64,000 nt of DNA from an uncultured Bacteroides sp. (GTDB lineage Bacteria > Bacteroidota > Bacteroidia > Bacteroidales > Bacteroidaceae): contig CAMTOQ010000009.1 of NCBI GenBank assembly GCA_947074205.1, positions 1-64,000 of the forward strand, in the 5' to 3' direction. Within the stretch, counting starts at the first letter, position 1, and each line of letters opens with the position of its first letter. The notes below the pieces were generated by a model that searched no databases, was not told where the DNA came from, and saw only the letters and a program-made list of their open reading frames with translations. Shown piece by piece: positions 8,486 through 16,349 of this stretch. The translations under genes and the position numbers were made by a program.

Positions 8486-9457
8486 ATGGTTACATTAAGT
8501 TTAAGACAAGAGTGGGATAAAACTTTCCCAAAATCAGACAAAGTGGAGCATGTAAAAGTATCTTTTCATAATAGATACGGCATCTCTTTGGCAGCCGATT
8601 TATATAAACCTAAAAAACATCAGGGTAAATTTGCTGCAATAGCTGTAGGTGGTCCGTATGGAGCAGTAAAAGAACAAGCATCTGGATTGTATGCTCAAAC
8701 AATGGCCGAAAAAGGTTTTCTTACTATAGCATTTGACCCATCATTTACCGGTGAAAGTGGCGGTGAACCTCGTTTTGTTGGATCGCCCGAAATAAATACA
8801 GAGGATTTTTCGGCAGCGGTTGATTATCTATCAGTGCGTGAAGACGTAGATCCAAATAGAATCGGTATAATCGGTATTTGTGGATTTGGAGGTATGGGGC
8901 TCAATGCAGCTGCTATAGATACTCGAATTAAAGCGACTGTTATTTCGACCATGTACGATATGAGTAGACAGCTTACCTATGGATACTTTGATAAGACAAC
9001 AGTAGATGAGCGATACGAGCTGCGCATACAATTAAATGCTCAGCGCACGGCTGATTATAAGAATACATGTTATGCTTTGATGGGCGGTGTACCGAGCCAA
9101 CTGCCCGATGATGCACCTTTCTTCCTGATTGACTATTATGATTACTACAAAACACCTCGTGGATACCATCCTCGTTCTTTAAACTCAAATGATGGCTGGA
9201 CTAAAACCACACCTCTATCTTTCATGAATATGCCTTTGCTGACCTATAGCGACGAAATACGCAATCCTGTATTAATGATTCATGGCAGCAAAGCACATTC
9301 TTTGTATTTCTGTGAGGATGCTTTCAAAAAACTAAAAGGTGATAATAAAGAGCTGTTGATTATCCCGGATGCAGTGCACACCGATCTATATGACAATCTT
9401 AAATTTATTCCTTTTGATAAGATTAATGCATTCTTTGATAAATCCTTTGCTGTTTGA
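8486..9457 (+). CDS. Alpha/beta hydrolase (dienelactone hydrolase / YcjY-like)
   Basis: A 323-residue alpha/beta-hydrolase-fold protein without a signal peptide. The N-terminal segment is KVSFHNRYGISLAADLYKP. The nucleophile elbow region reads IIGICGFGGMGLN, placing Cys132 where most relatives have Ser. A C-terminal IIPDAVHTDLYD gives a candidate catalytic His298. A Cys nucleophile is normal for dienelactone hydrolases and is seen in YcjY-like proteins, so it need not mean loss of activity. It is the last gene of the flavodoxin-ALDH cluster. The substrate is unknown, with an ester or lactone most likely. Confidence 0.82.
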   Translation: MVTLSLRQEWDKTFPKSDKVEHVKVSFHNRYGISLAADLYKPKKHQGKFAAIAVGGPYGAVKEQASGLYAQTMAEKGFLTIAFDPSFTGESGGEPRFVGSPEINTEDFSAAVDYLSVREDVDPNRIGIIGICGFGGMGLNAAAIDTRIKATVISTMYDMSRQLTYGYFDKTTVDERYELRIQLNAQRTADYKNTCYALMGGVPSQLPDDAPFFLIDYYDYYKTPRGYHPRSLNSNDGWTKTTPLSFMNMPLLTYSDEIRNPVLMIHGSKAHSLYFCEDAFKKLKGDNKELLIIPDAVHTDLYDNLKFIPFDKINAFFDKSFAV

Positions 9458-9471
9458 TATAGTATATGATA

Positions 9472-9512
9472 CCTTAAAATAGCGTAGGCTCATTGCCTAG
9501 GTTCTATTAAGG
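9472..9512. terminator. Hairpin after the hydrolase gene
   Basis: An imperfect but long stem runs from CCTTAA to TTAAGG, with an inner perfect TAGGC-TCATT-GCCTA hairpin, 15 bp after the hydrolase stop. There is no T-run, so it may be a factor-independent RNA stop of low strength or a 3'-end stabiliser. Confidence 0.4.
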
Positions 9513-9606
9513 ACGACAAACTCAACATAAAACACGACAGAGCAACTGCTCCCCTATTACTAGTGAGTGGCACTGTGCAAAGCCTATTGTGCAGACATCA
9601 AAAAAA

Positions 9607-9640
9607 CACCCTACGAATTGAGTGTACTCTAAGGGTTATT
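9607..9640. terminator. Possible terminator upstream of lrgA
   Basis: ACCCT near 9608 pairs with AGGGT near 9632, with an inner GAGT-GT-ACTC pairing and a bulge. It is followed by TATTTTT. It would separate the upstream cluster from the lrgAB promoter. Confidence 0.4.
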
Positions 9641-9642
9641 TT

Positions 9643-9650
9643 TAACTTTG
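9643..9650 (+). promoter_or_regulatory. Candidate -7 box for lrgAB
   Basis: TAACTTTG matches TAnnTTTG, and a TTG at 9618-9620 lies about 22 bp upstream. The expected transcript start is about 35 nt before the lrgA ATG. Confidence 0.4.
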
Positions 9651-9691
9651 TGAATTGCTAAATATTCACAGTCACAATAAGCGAATTTAGT

Positions 9692-10030
9692 ATGATTCTA
9701 CAATGCGCCATTCTCTTTGGTTGTCTAGCCTTGGGAGAATTTATCGTCTACCTCACCGGCATCAAGTTGCCGTCGAGCATCATCGGCATGCTACTTCTCA
9801 CCCTATTCTTAAAAACCAAGCTCGTTAAATTGGAATGGGTGCAGGGCATATCAGACTTCCTGGTACGCAACCTCGGTTTTTTCTTTGTGCCGCCGGGTGT
9901 GGCTCTTATGCTCTACTTCGAGGTGATAAAAGAAGAGTTCTGGGCTATTGCCGTAGCCACGGTGGTGAGCACACTGTTGGTATTGGTCACAACCGGCTGG
10001 GTACATCAACTAACACGTAGACTGAAATGA
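9692..10030 (+). CDS. lrgA: LrgA/CidA family holin-like protein
   Basis: A 112-residue inner-membrane protein with about four hydrophobic segments. In the LrgA/CidA family it acts with LrgB to modulate murein hydrolase export or, in later work on relatives, small-acid (pyruvate, glycolate) transport. Key text is GEFIVYLTGIKLPSSIIGML near the N-terminus and VRNLGFFFVPPGVALM in the middle, both typical. Its stop overlaps the lrgB start by 4 nt (ATGA), so the pair is translationally coupled. Confidence 0.9.
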   Translation: MILQCAILFGCLALGEFIVYLTGIKLPSSIIGMLLLTLFLKTKLVKLEWVQGISDFLVRNLGFFFVPPGVALMLYFEVIKEEFWAIAVATVVSTLLVLVTTGWVHQLTRRLK

Positions 10031-10719
10031 ATTTCCTAGAGAACGAGTTTTTCCTGTTGGCCCTCACCTTTGGCCTCTTCTTCTTTGCCAAGTGGCTGCA
10101 ACGCCGCACGGGCATGCTTTTGCTCAACCCCATTTTGATAACCATCGCTCTATTGATACTTTTTCTGAAGCTCAACGATATCAGTTACGACACTTACAGC
10201 AAAGGTGGTAAACTCATCGAGTTTTGGCTAAAGCCAGCCGTGGTCGCTTTAGGTGTTCCGCTCTATCTGCAGCTGGAGAAGATAAAGAAGCAACTGCTCC
10301 CCATACTGCTTTCGCAAATTACCGGTTGTGTGGTGGGCGTGGTGTCGGTGGTGCTGATAGCTCAATGGATGGGGGCTAGTCACGAGGTGATACTGTCATT
10401 GGCCCCAAAATCGGTAACTACTCCTATCGCCATGGAGGTGTCGCAAAGTGTGGGTGGCATACCGTCGCTCACCGCAGCCGTAGTGGTGTGCGTGGGCCTG
10501 CTTGGTGCCGTGGCCGGATTCAAGACCATGCAACTGATGCGGGTAGATAGCCCCATCGCTCAAGGACTCTCGATAGGCACTGCCTCACATGCCGTGGGCA
10601 CATCGGCCGCCATGGAGGTAAGTGGCAAATATGGTGCTTACGCCAGCCTAGGATTGACACTAAACGGGATACTCACAGCACTGTTCACACCGCTGTTACT
10701 AAGATTATTGGGCATTTAA
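10027..10719 (+). CDS. lrgB: LrgB family membrane protein
   Basis: A 230-residue polytopic inner-membrane protein, the partner of the LrgA product. Family signatures are FWLKPAVVALGVPLYLQ (about residues 66-82), LAPKSVTTPIAMEVSQ (about 126-141) and GTASHAVGTSAAMEVSG near the C-terminus. It starts inside the lrgA stop codon. A short hairpin follows the gene. Whether the pair affects lysis or transports a short organic acid such as a product of the acetate branch cannot be decided here. Confidence 0.92.
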   Translation: MNFLENEFFLLALTFGLFFFAKWLQRRTGMLLLNPILITIALLILFLKLNDISYDTYSKGGKLIEFWLKPAVVALGVPLYLQLEKIKKQLLPILLSQITGCVVGVVSVVLIAQWMGASHEVILSLAPKSVTTPIAMEVSQSVGGIPSLTAAVVVCVGLLGAVAGFKTMQLMRVDSPIAQGLSIGTASHAVGTSAAMEVSGKYGAYASLGLTLNGILTALFTPLLLRLLGI

Positions 10720-10726
10720 TAAACAA

Positions 10727-10746
10727 AAAGCGCTAGTTAGTGCTTT
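10727..10746. terminator. Short hairpin after lrgB
   Basis: AAAGCGCTA pairs with TAGTGCTTT (one G-U pair), 8 bp after the lrgB stop. The T-run is weak, so termination is only possible. Confidence 0.4.
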
Positions 10747-10778
10747 ATATATACGATGATATTTATAGCTAGATATTT

Positions 10779-11696
10779 ATGATAGAATTTAAACCATTTA
10801 GTATTGCAGATAAAGCTCTGATTACTTCCTATACCCTTAACAGTGGGAGGCGCAATTGCGACCTTTCTTTTTCTAATCTTTGCAGCTGGCAATTTCTTTA
10901 TCACACAGAGTACTCTCTGCTCAATGGCTTTTTACTCATGAAATTTCAAGCCGAAGGCAAAACGGTATATATGATGCCTATCGGAGAAGGTGATCTTGAA
11001 GACACCATAGAGCAGATGATTGAATATAGCAAAAGCTATAGTCATCAGTTTTGCATGCTAGGCATTAGCTCATACATGAAAGACGACTTAGAAAACGCAA
11101 TGCCCGGTAGATTTCACTTTACAAGTGATAGAGACTATGCCGACTACATCTACCTGCGTAGCGACCTGGCTACTCTTAAAGGTAAAAAGTATCAATCGAA
11201 GCGAAACCACATTAATAGATTTCGAAACACCTATCCCAATCATCGCTACGAACCCATCACACCCGATAACATTGCTCAATGCATCGAGTTCGAGGAGAAG
11301 TGGTGCAGAGCCAACCGATGCGATGAAAATAAAAGCACCTGCAACGAACGCAAAGCGTTGAACTTTGCCATGAACCACTTCGAGGAGCTGGGACTAATGG
11401 GTGGCATACTCTATGTAGACGATATGATGGTGGCGTTCACCTTTGGGATGCCAATCAACCAGACAGAATTTGGAGTAAATGCAGAGAAAGCCGATGCCAA
11501 CATTGATGGCGCCTACACCATGATCAACTACGAGTTTGCCAACCGCATACCCGAGCAATACACATACATCAATCGCGAAGAAGACCTCGGCGTGGAGGGT
11601 TTGCGCAAAGCCAAACTATCCTATCATCCCGATATATTATTAGAGAAATATATGGCTTGCTTGAAAGAGAGTCCGCTCGAAATGATTAGATGGTAA
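10779..11696 (+). CDS. DUF2156 domain protein
   Basis: A 305-residue soluble protein matching DUF2156, the GNAT-like fold found in the C-terminal part of phosphatidylglycerol lysyltransferases (MprF) and in stand-alone proteins. Visible blocks are CDLSFSNLCSWQFLY near the N-terminus, KGKKYQSKRNHINRF (about residues 135-149), and INREEDLGVEGLRKAKLSY near the C-terminus, which fits the aminoacyl or acyl donor site of this fold. It has no membrane segment. The next gene, a GNAT protein, begins 4 bp later. The substrate of either protein is unknown. Confidence 0.85.
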   Translation: MIEFKPFSIADKALITSYTLNSGRRNCDLSFSNLCSWQFLYHTEYSLLNGFLLMKFQAEGKTVYMMPIGEGDLEDTIEQMIEYSKSYSHQFCMLGISSYMKDDLENAMPGRFHFTSDRDYADYIYLRSDLATLKGKKYQSKRNHINRFRNTYPNHRYEPITPDNIAQCIEFEEKWCRANRCDENKSTCNERKALNFAMNHFEELGLMGGILYVDDMMVAFTFGMPINQTEFGVNAEKADANIDGAYTMINYEFANRIPEQYTYINREEDLGVEGLRKAKLSYHPDILLEKYMACLKESPLEMIRW

Positions 11697-11700
11697 GGCA

Positions 11701-12723
11701 ATGAAGGAACAAGTTAGAAAACTCTGGAGTCTTTGCTTTGGCGATAGCGAAGCGTTCATGGACCTCTACTTCGAAAAGAAGTATAGCGATGATAACAACT
11801 ATGCTATTGAGCAAGATGGCAATGTGGTGTGTGCTTTCCAGATGCTACCCCACACACTTTGGCTGGAGAGGAAGGAGTTTTCGACTGTTTACGGTTCCGG
11901 CCTATGCACCCACCCCCACTACAGAGGCAAGGGTATAGGCAAAGTACTGGTAGGACAGATTCTAAAAGATCTCTACTCCAAAGGGATGATGCTCACCACA
12001 CTAATACCGGCCGAACCATGGTTGGGCGGGTATTACCACAATCTTGGCTACGAATATCTTTTCGACGTGGCCTATCACACCCTCTACCCCACTACCACAA
12101 CAGAGCCCAACGAGATCGACGTGGAGGCTAGCACAGCATGCACCCACGAGTCGTACTCGTATTTCCACCGCAAGCAACTAGAAAGAAATGGCGTGGTATT
12201 GCATTCGTGGGACGACTACCAAACTATTCTTGCCGATCAGTTTCTAGCAGGCGGCCTACTCTATACCGCTACTCTAAAGCAAAAGCTAGTGGGACTAGCC
12301 ATAGTGCAGCCCAAGGAAAACAAAGAGGTGCTGATACATGAGTTGTTCGCTGACAACGAAGATGTGAAGAGCGCCCTTGTTAAGCAAATTGCACTGGAGC
12401 ACCCCGAACAAAAAGTGGTGCAAATCGTTGGGGTAAGCGATTCTACCGCCGACAGCCCAATAATACACCTCGGCATGGGGCGCATTGTCAATGCAGAAAG
12501 TTTTCTGAACAGATATGCTCAGGCCTACCCTTTGTATACCTTAGAGGTAAACCTTGAGGACAAAGAGATACCAGAAAACAATGGAAAGTATGTGATTGCG
12601 GATGGCAAATGCACCAAAAGCAAAACCGCAGAAAAAGAAAACTGTAAGACAATCAGTGCAAACCATCTCATTATCGAACTCCTCGCGAAAAAAAACCTCT
12701 ATTTATCACTGATGCTCAACTAG
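11701..12723 (+). CDS. GNAT family N-acetyltransferase
   Basis: A 340-residue acetyltransferase. The N-terminal GNAT domain shows GSGLCTHPHYRGKGIGKVLV (about residues 66-85), with the RGKGIG acetyl-CoA pyrophosphate loop, and a conserved PAEPWLGGYYHNLGYEYL segment downstream. The length and layout (a GNAT half, then a second divergent half) resemble Eis-like enhanced-survival acetyltransferases. The substrate is unknown. The C-terminal 35 residues are Lys-rich and poorly conserved in appearance. It probably forms an operon with the DUF2156 gene. Tandem 22-bp repeats begin 21 bp after its stop. Confidence 0.82.
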   Translation: MKEQVRKLWSLCFGDSEAFMDLYFEKKYSDDNNYAIEQDGNVVCAFQMLPHTLWLERKEFSTVYGSGLCTHPHYRGKGIGKVLVGQILKDLYSKGMMLTTLIPAEPWLGGYYHNLGYEYLFDVAYHTLYPTTTTEPNEIDVEASTACTHESYSYFHRKQLERNGVVLHSWDDYQTILADQFLAGGLLYTATLKQKLVGLAIVQPKENKEVLIHELFADNEDVKSALVKQIALEHPEQKVVQIVGVSDSTADSPIIHLGMGRIVNAESFLNRYAQAYPLYTLEVNLEDKEIPENNGKYVIADGKCTKSKTAEKENCKTISANHLIIELLAKKNLYLSLMLN

Positions 12724-12744
12724 TTGCAAGCACTTACAATCACT

Positions 12745-12832
12745 CACGGTGGCAAGGGCTAGTCACCGCGGTGACAAGGGCTACTCACCACGGTGGCAAA
12801 GGCTACCCACCACGCTGGCAAGGGCTACTCAG
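12745..12832. repeat. Four tandem 22-bp repeats, locus A
   Basis: Four consecutive units of exactly 22 bp start at 12745, 12767, 12789 and 12811. The consensus is CACGGTGGCAAGGGCTACTCAC, given here as CACGGTGGCAAG plus GGCTACTCAC. Units differ at a few positions only, and each can fold through GGTG...CACC pairing. The same unit occurs at 40563-40643 and 55464-55551, also right after a plus-strand stop codon. The block is more GC-rich than the surrounding AT-rich spacer. Confidence 0.9.
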
Positions 12833-13118
12833 TGACATAAAGACAGCAAGACACCCCAACAGCTAGCAATAGCATACTATTCTGTAAATAATATACTACG
12901 AATTAACCAAAATTTTTGCAGAAAGAAACTTTATTTGGTTAATATTTAAGAGGTAGAAATCAGAACTACTCCCACGAAAATTACAACTAAAAAGTAAGAA
13001 TAAGAGTGCTTTACTATCAAACTGTTAGTACGGAGGGGGTATTAGTATAAAAACATTAATTAAAATTGAGCAATCTAAATTTCAACAAGCGAATATAAAG
13101 AGGTAGATAGTTTTTATA
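12833..13118. other. AT-rich spacer between the repeats and the susC promoter
   Basis: About 290 bp of AT-rich sequence with no open frame of note, no palindrome with a T-run and no tRNA. It may hold operator sites for the downstream operon, but none is recognisable. Confidence 0.4.
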
Positions 13119-13395
13119 TATTTTTGCACTACAATAATAATACACAAGGCTTTAGCCTATGTAAAGTTTTTGACAAATACAGAATAATTAGATATAATAA
13201 AAGTAGGCAGAGATTGCCTTAAAGTACCCACCAAGTCAACCTTGATGGGCTTTCATGTTATATAAGACACAAGATAAAATAGATAAAAATAGTAATTTTA
13301 ACAAACACAATATGATTATTAGATAGAACGAAAGACCTCTCCAAAGGACATTTCTTCTACTTCAACAACACAAATTATTTATATTAATACTTATA
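13119..13395 (+). promoter_or_regulatory. Candidate promoter and structured leader of the SusCD operon
   Basis: TATTTTTG at 13119-13126 fits the -7 consensus TAnnTTTG and would give a leader of about 260 nt. No clear -33 TTTG is present. The leader carries three small hairpins in series: GGCT-TT-AGCC (13148-13157), AGGCA-GAGAT-TGCCT (13205-13219), and CCCACCAAG-TCAAC-CTTGATGGG (13227-13249, one mismatch). A long structured leader suggests RNA-level control, but no known riboswitch was recognised. Confidence 0.45.
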
Positions 13396-16329
13396 ATGAG
13401 AAAGCAAATCTTTTTGTTGTTCTTGTTTGTATTGCTGGGAACCCAATTGGGATTCGCACAGGGATTTACTGTAAAAGGTACAGTGATCTCGGGCGAAGAC
13501 AAAGAACCATTGATTGGGGTTTCGGTAGCACAAGCAGGAAGTGCGCTGGGTGTGATTACAGACTATGATGGTAATTACACAATCAACATTGATGGCGGTG
13601 ATGCCATCTTAGTATTTTCCTACATTGGCACAAAGACACAAGAACACCGTGTAACGCCTCAAACAGGAACATTGAACGTAACTCTACAACCTGACTCGGA
13701 GATGATCGACGAGGTAGTAGTTGTGGCCTACGGAGTTAGAAAAAAAGGAACTATTGCAGGTTCTGTGTCTACGGTGAAAGCCGAAAAGATGGCAGACGTA
13801 CCTGCAGCCAGCTTCGACCAAGCCCTTCAAGGATCGACACCCGGTTTGACGGTAATGTCGGAATCGGGAGAGCCTAGCAAGGCGGCAACGTTCCAAATCC
13901 GTGGTACAAACTCTATCAACTCGGGTACTTCACCCTTGTTTATCCTCGACGGGGTAGCTATCAGCAGTGCCGACTTCAACGCCATCAACCCTGGTGATAT
14001 CGAGTCTATCTCTGTATTGAAAGATGCATCATCGACTTCTATCTATGGTGCTCGTGCTGCAAACGGTGTAGTGGTAATCACAACTAAACGCGGTCAAATG
14101 GCCGAAAAAGCGAAGGCTACTTTCCGTACTCAGATCGGTTTCTCTCAGTTGGCTCATGGCAACTGGAACCTGATGAACACTGCGGAGCGTATTCAGTACG
14201 AAAAAGAGATTGGCCTAACTGCTGGTCAAGACTACGCTACTCTGGCACGTACCGACATCAACTGGCTGGACGAAGTATTCAACAACAGTGCACCTTTGCA
14301 AAACTACGACCTATCGGTGAGTGGAGCTACAGAACGTGTAAACTACTATGTATCTGGTAATTTCTACGACCAAGAGGGTATTGCACAAGGCTCTACATTC
14401 AGACGTTACAACTTCCGTACAAATCTTGAGTTCCGTGCTAACAACTGGCTGAAGATGGGTACCAACACGATGTTGACTTACGAAGAAATTGAGCAAGCCG
14501 ACGAAGGTAGCTATGCGCTTTATACTCCTATCTCGGCATCGCGTTTCATGCTTCCTTACTGGAATCCTTATAATAAAGATGGATCTTTGGCTTCTATCAA
14601 CGACGGCACATGGGAAGGTATCGGTTTGAATCCTATCGAATGGATGAACAACAACCCTTACCAAAACAAAAAATACAAAGCTATCGCTACCGTATTTGCC
14701 GAAGTAACGCCTATCAAGAACCTACGTATTCGTTCGCAGTTTGGTCTAGACTACTCGCACACTACCGCCTTTACACAGTCGTTCCCTAGCTACACTCCAA
14801 ACAATGGATCGGGCTATGCCGGACGCAGCTCTAATGATGGTATGTCGTTGACAGTGACCAACACAGCAAACTATTCGTTCGACATTGACCGCAAGCACTC
14901 TTTCACTTTCCTATTGGGACAAGAGGGTGTGAACTACTTCTCAGAAGGTTTCTCTGTGAGCACATCTGGTCAAAACAATGACTTCTTAACCGATATCGCA
15001 TCGGGTACTCGTGCTACAGGTTGGAGCAGCGCTTCTACTAGCTTTGCCTACCTATCGTTCTTCGGTCGTGGTGAATATAGCTTCGAAGATCGCTACTATG
15101 CTGACTTCTCGGTACGTACCGACGGTTCGTCACGTTTCGGTAAGAATGGCCGTTGGGCTTCTTTCTGGTCGGCAGGTTTTATGTGGAACTTATGGAAGGA
15201 ATCATTCATGAAGGAAACAAGAAGCTGGTTGACTAACGCTCAGGTGACATTCAGTGCCGGTACTTCGGGTAACTCTACTATCCCTAACTACGAACACTTG
15301 GAACTAGTGGGTGGTGGATTGATTTACGACGGTATTGCAGGTATTGGACCTATCCAACCGGGCAACAGCGATTTGGGCTGGGAAAAGCTGATGACTTACA
15401 ACTTAGGTCTTCGTCTTGGCTTCTTCGACAGAATCAACATTACTGCTGAAGCTTACCACAAACGCACTACTAACATGTTGATGATGGTGCCTGTATCTTA
15501 CGCTGAAAACGGTTACGGATACCGTTGGGACAACGTAGGTGCAATGGTAAACAAAGGTGCTGAATTGACTCTTGATGTAAACGCTCTTCGCACTCGCAAC
15601 TTCTGGTGGAACGTGAACGTGAATGCATCGTACAACCACAATGCTATCACCGAACTTTACAACGGTTTGGACGAATACGAAATGTCGGGTACTAACACTA
15701 AACTAGTAGTAGGTCACTCGGTAGGCGAATTCTACATGAACCGCTATGCAGGTGTAAACCCAGCAAACGGTGATCCACTATGGTATGACAAAGACGGTAA
15801 CGTAACAACCGAGTTCAACGAAGCCGACAAGGTGATGATGGGCAAAAACTACATCGCGCCATGGCAAGGTGGTTTCGGCACTACTCTTAACTGGAAAGGC
15901 CTTCAACTATCGGCTCAGTTTAGCTGGGTGGCAGACAGATGGATGATCAACAACGACCGCTTCTTCGAAGAAAGCAACGGTTTGTATACATCATACAACC
16001 AGTCTAAGCGCCTTCTTTACGACCGCTGGAAAAACCCAGGAGACATCACAGACATCCCACGCCACGGCGTGACTCCACAATTTGACACACACTTGCTAGA
16101 AGATGCATCGTTCCTTCGTTTGAAAAACGTGACGTTGAGCTATGCGTTCGATCAGTCGCTTTTGCAAAAAACGAAATTCTTCACTGCAGCGCGTGTATAC
16201 GTTCAAGGTCAAAACTTGTTGACGTGGACTAAGTTCTCTGGTTTGGATCCTGAAAATACATCAAACGTTTATAAAGCACAGTATCCGGCATCTCGCCAGT
16301 TTACATTTGGGCTTGAAGTATCATTCTAA
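13396..16329 (+). CDS. SusC/RagA-family TonB-linked outer-membrane transporter
   Basis: A 977-residue outer-membrane beta-barrel that imports bound oligomers with its SusD partner, powered by TonB. It has a signal peptide (MRKQIFLLFLFVLLGTQLG, cleaved after the AQ), a carboxypeptidase-D-regulatory-like domain (about residues 24-105), a plug with the SusC-type FILDGVAISSADFN and SVLKDASSTSIYGARAANGV (about 180-235), and a barrel ending in Phe (FTFGLEVSF). The SusD gene follows 20 bp later. The downstream subtilisin and LRR lipoproteins, and the lack of any glycosidase, suggest a peptide or protein substrate. No sigma/anti-sigma pair or hybrid sensor lies next to it. Confidence 0.96.
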   Translation: MRKQIFLLFLFVLLGTQLGFAQGFTVKGTVISGEDKEPLIGVSVAQAGSALGVITDYDGNYTINIDGGDAILVFSYIGTKTQEHRVTPQTGTLNVTLQPDSEMIDEVVVVAYGVRKKGTIAGSVSTVKAEKMADVPAASFDQALQGSTPGLTVMSESGEPSKAATFQIRGTNSINSGTSPLFILDGVAISSADFNAINPGDIESISVLKDASSTSIYGARAANGVVVITTKRGQMAEKAKATFRTQIGFSQLAHGNWNLMNTAERIQYEKEIGLTAGQDYATLARTDINWLDEVFNNSAPLQNYDLSVSGATERVNYYVSGNFYDQEGIAQGSTFRRYNFRTNLEFRANNWLKMGTNTMLTYEEIEQADEGSYALYTPISASRFMLPYWNPYNKDGSLASINDGTWEGIGLNPIEWMNNNPYQNKKYKAIATVFAEVTPIKNLRIRSQFGLDYSHTTAFTQSFPSYTPNNGSGYAGRSSNDGMSLTVTNTANYSFDIDRKHSFTFLLGQEGVNYFSEGFSVSTSGQNNDFLTDIASGTRATGWSSASTSFAYLSFFGRGEYSFEDRYYADFSVRTDGSSRFGKNGRWASFWSAGFMWNLWKESFMKETRSWLTNAQVTFSAGTSGNSTIPNYEHLELVGGGLIYDGIAGIGPIQPGNSDLGWEKLMTYNLGLRLGFFDRINITAEAYHKRTTNMLMMVPVSYAENGYGYRWDNVGAMVNKGAELTLDVNALRTRNFWWNVNVNASYNHNAITELYNGLDEYEMSGTNTKLVVGHSVGEFYMNRYAGVNPANGDPLWYDKDGNVTTEFNEADKVMMGKNYIAPWQGGFGTTLNWKGLQLSAQFSWVADRWMINNDRFFEESNGLYTSYNQSKRLLYDRWKNPGDITDIPRHGVTPQFDTHLLEDASFLRLKNVTLSYAFDQSLLQKTKFFTAARVYVQGQNLLTWTKFSGLDPENTSNVYKAQYPASRQFTFGLEVSF

Positions 16330-16349
16330 AAAAAAAGACACAAACCACA

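Noticed and set aside
8486-9457. Loss of the catalytic Ser in the alpha/beta hydrolase as a sign of pseudogenisation
   Set aside because: Cys at this position is normal for dienelactone-hydrolase-like families, and the frame, the His and the overall length are intact.
12745-12832. Possible CRISPR array (short repeats in series)
   Set aside because: The units are directly adjacent with no spacers and there are no cas genes, so this is a tandem repeat.
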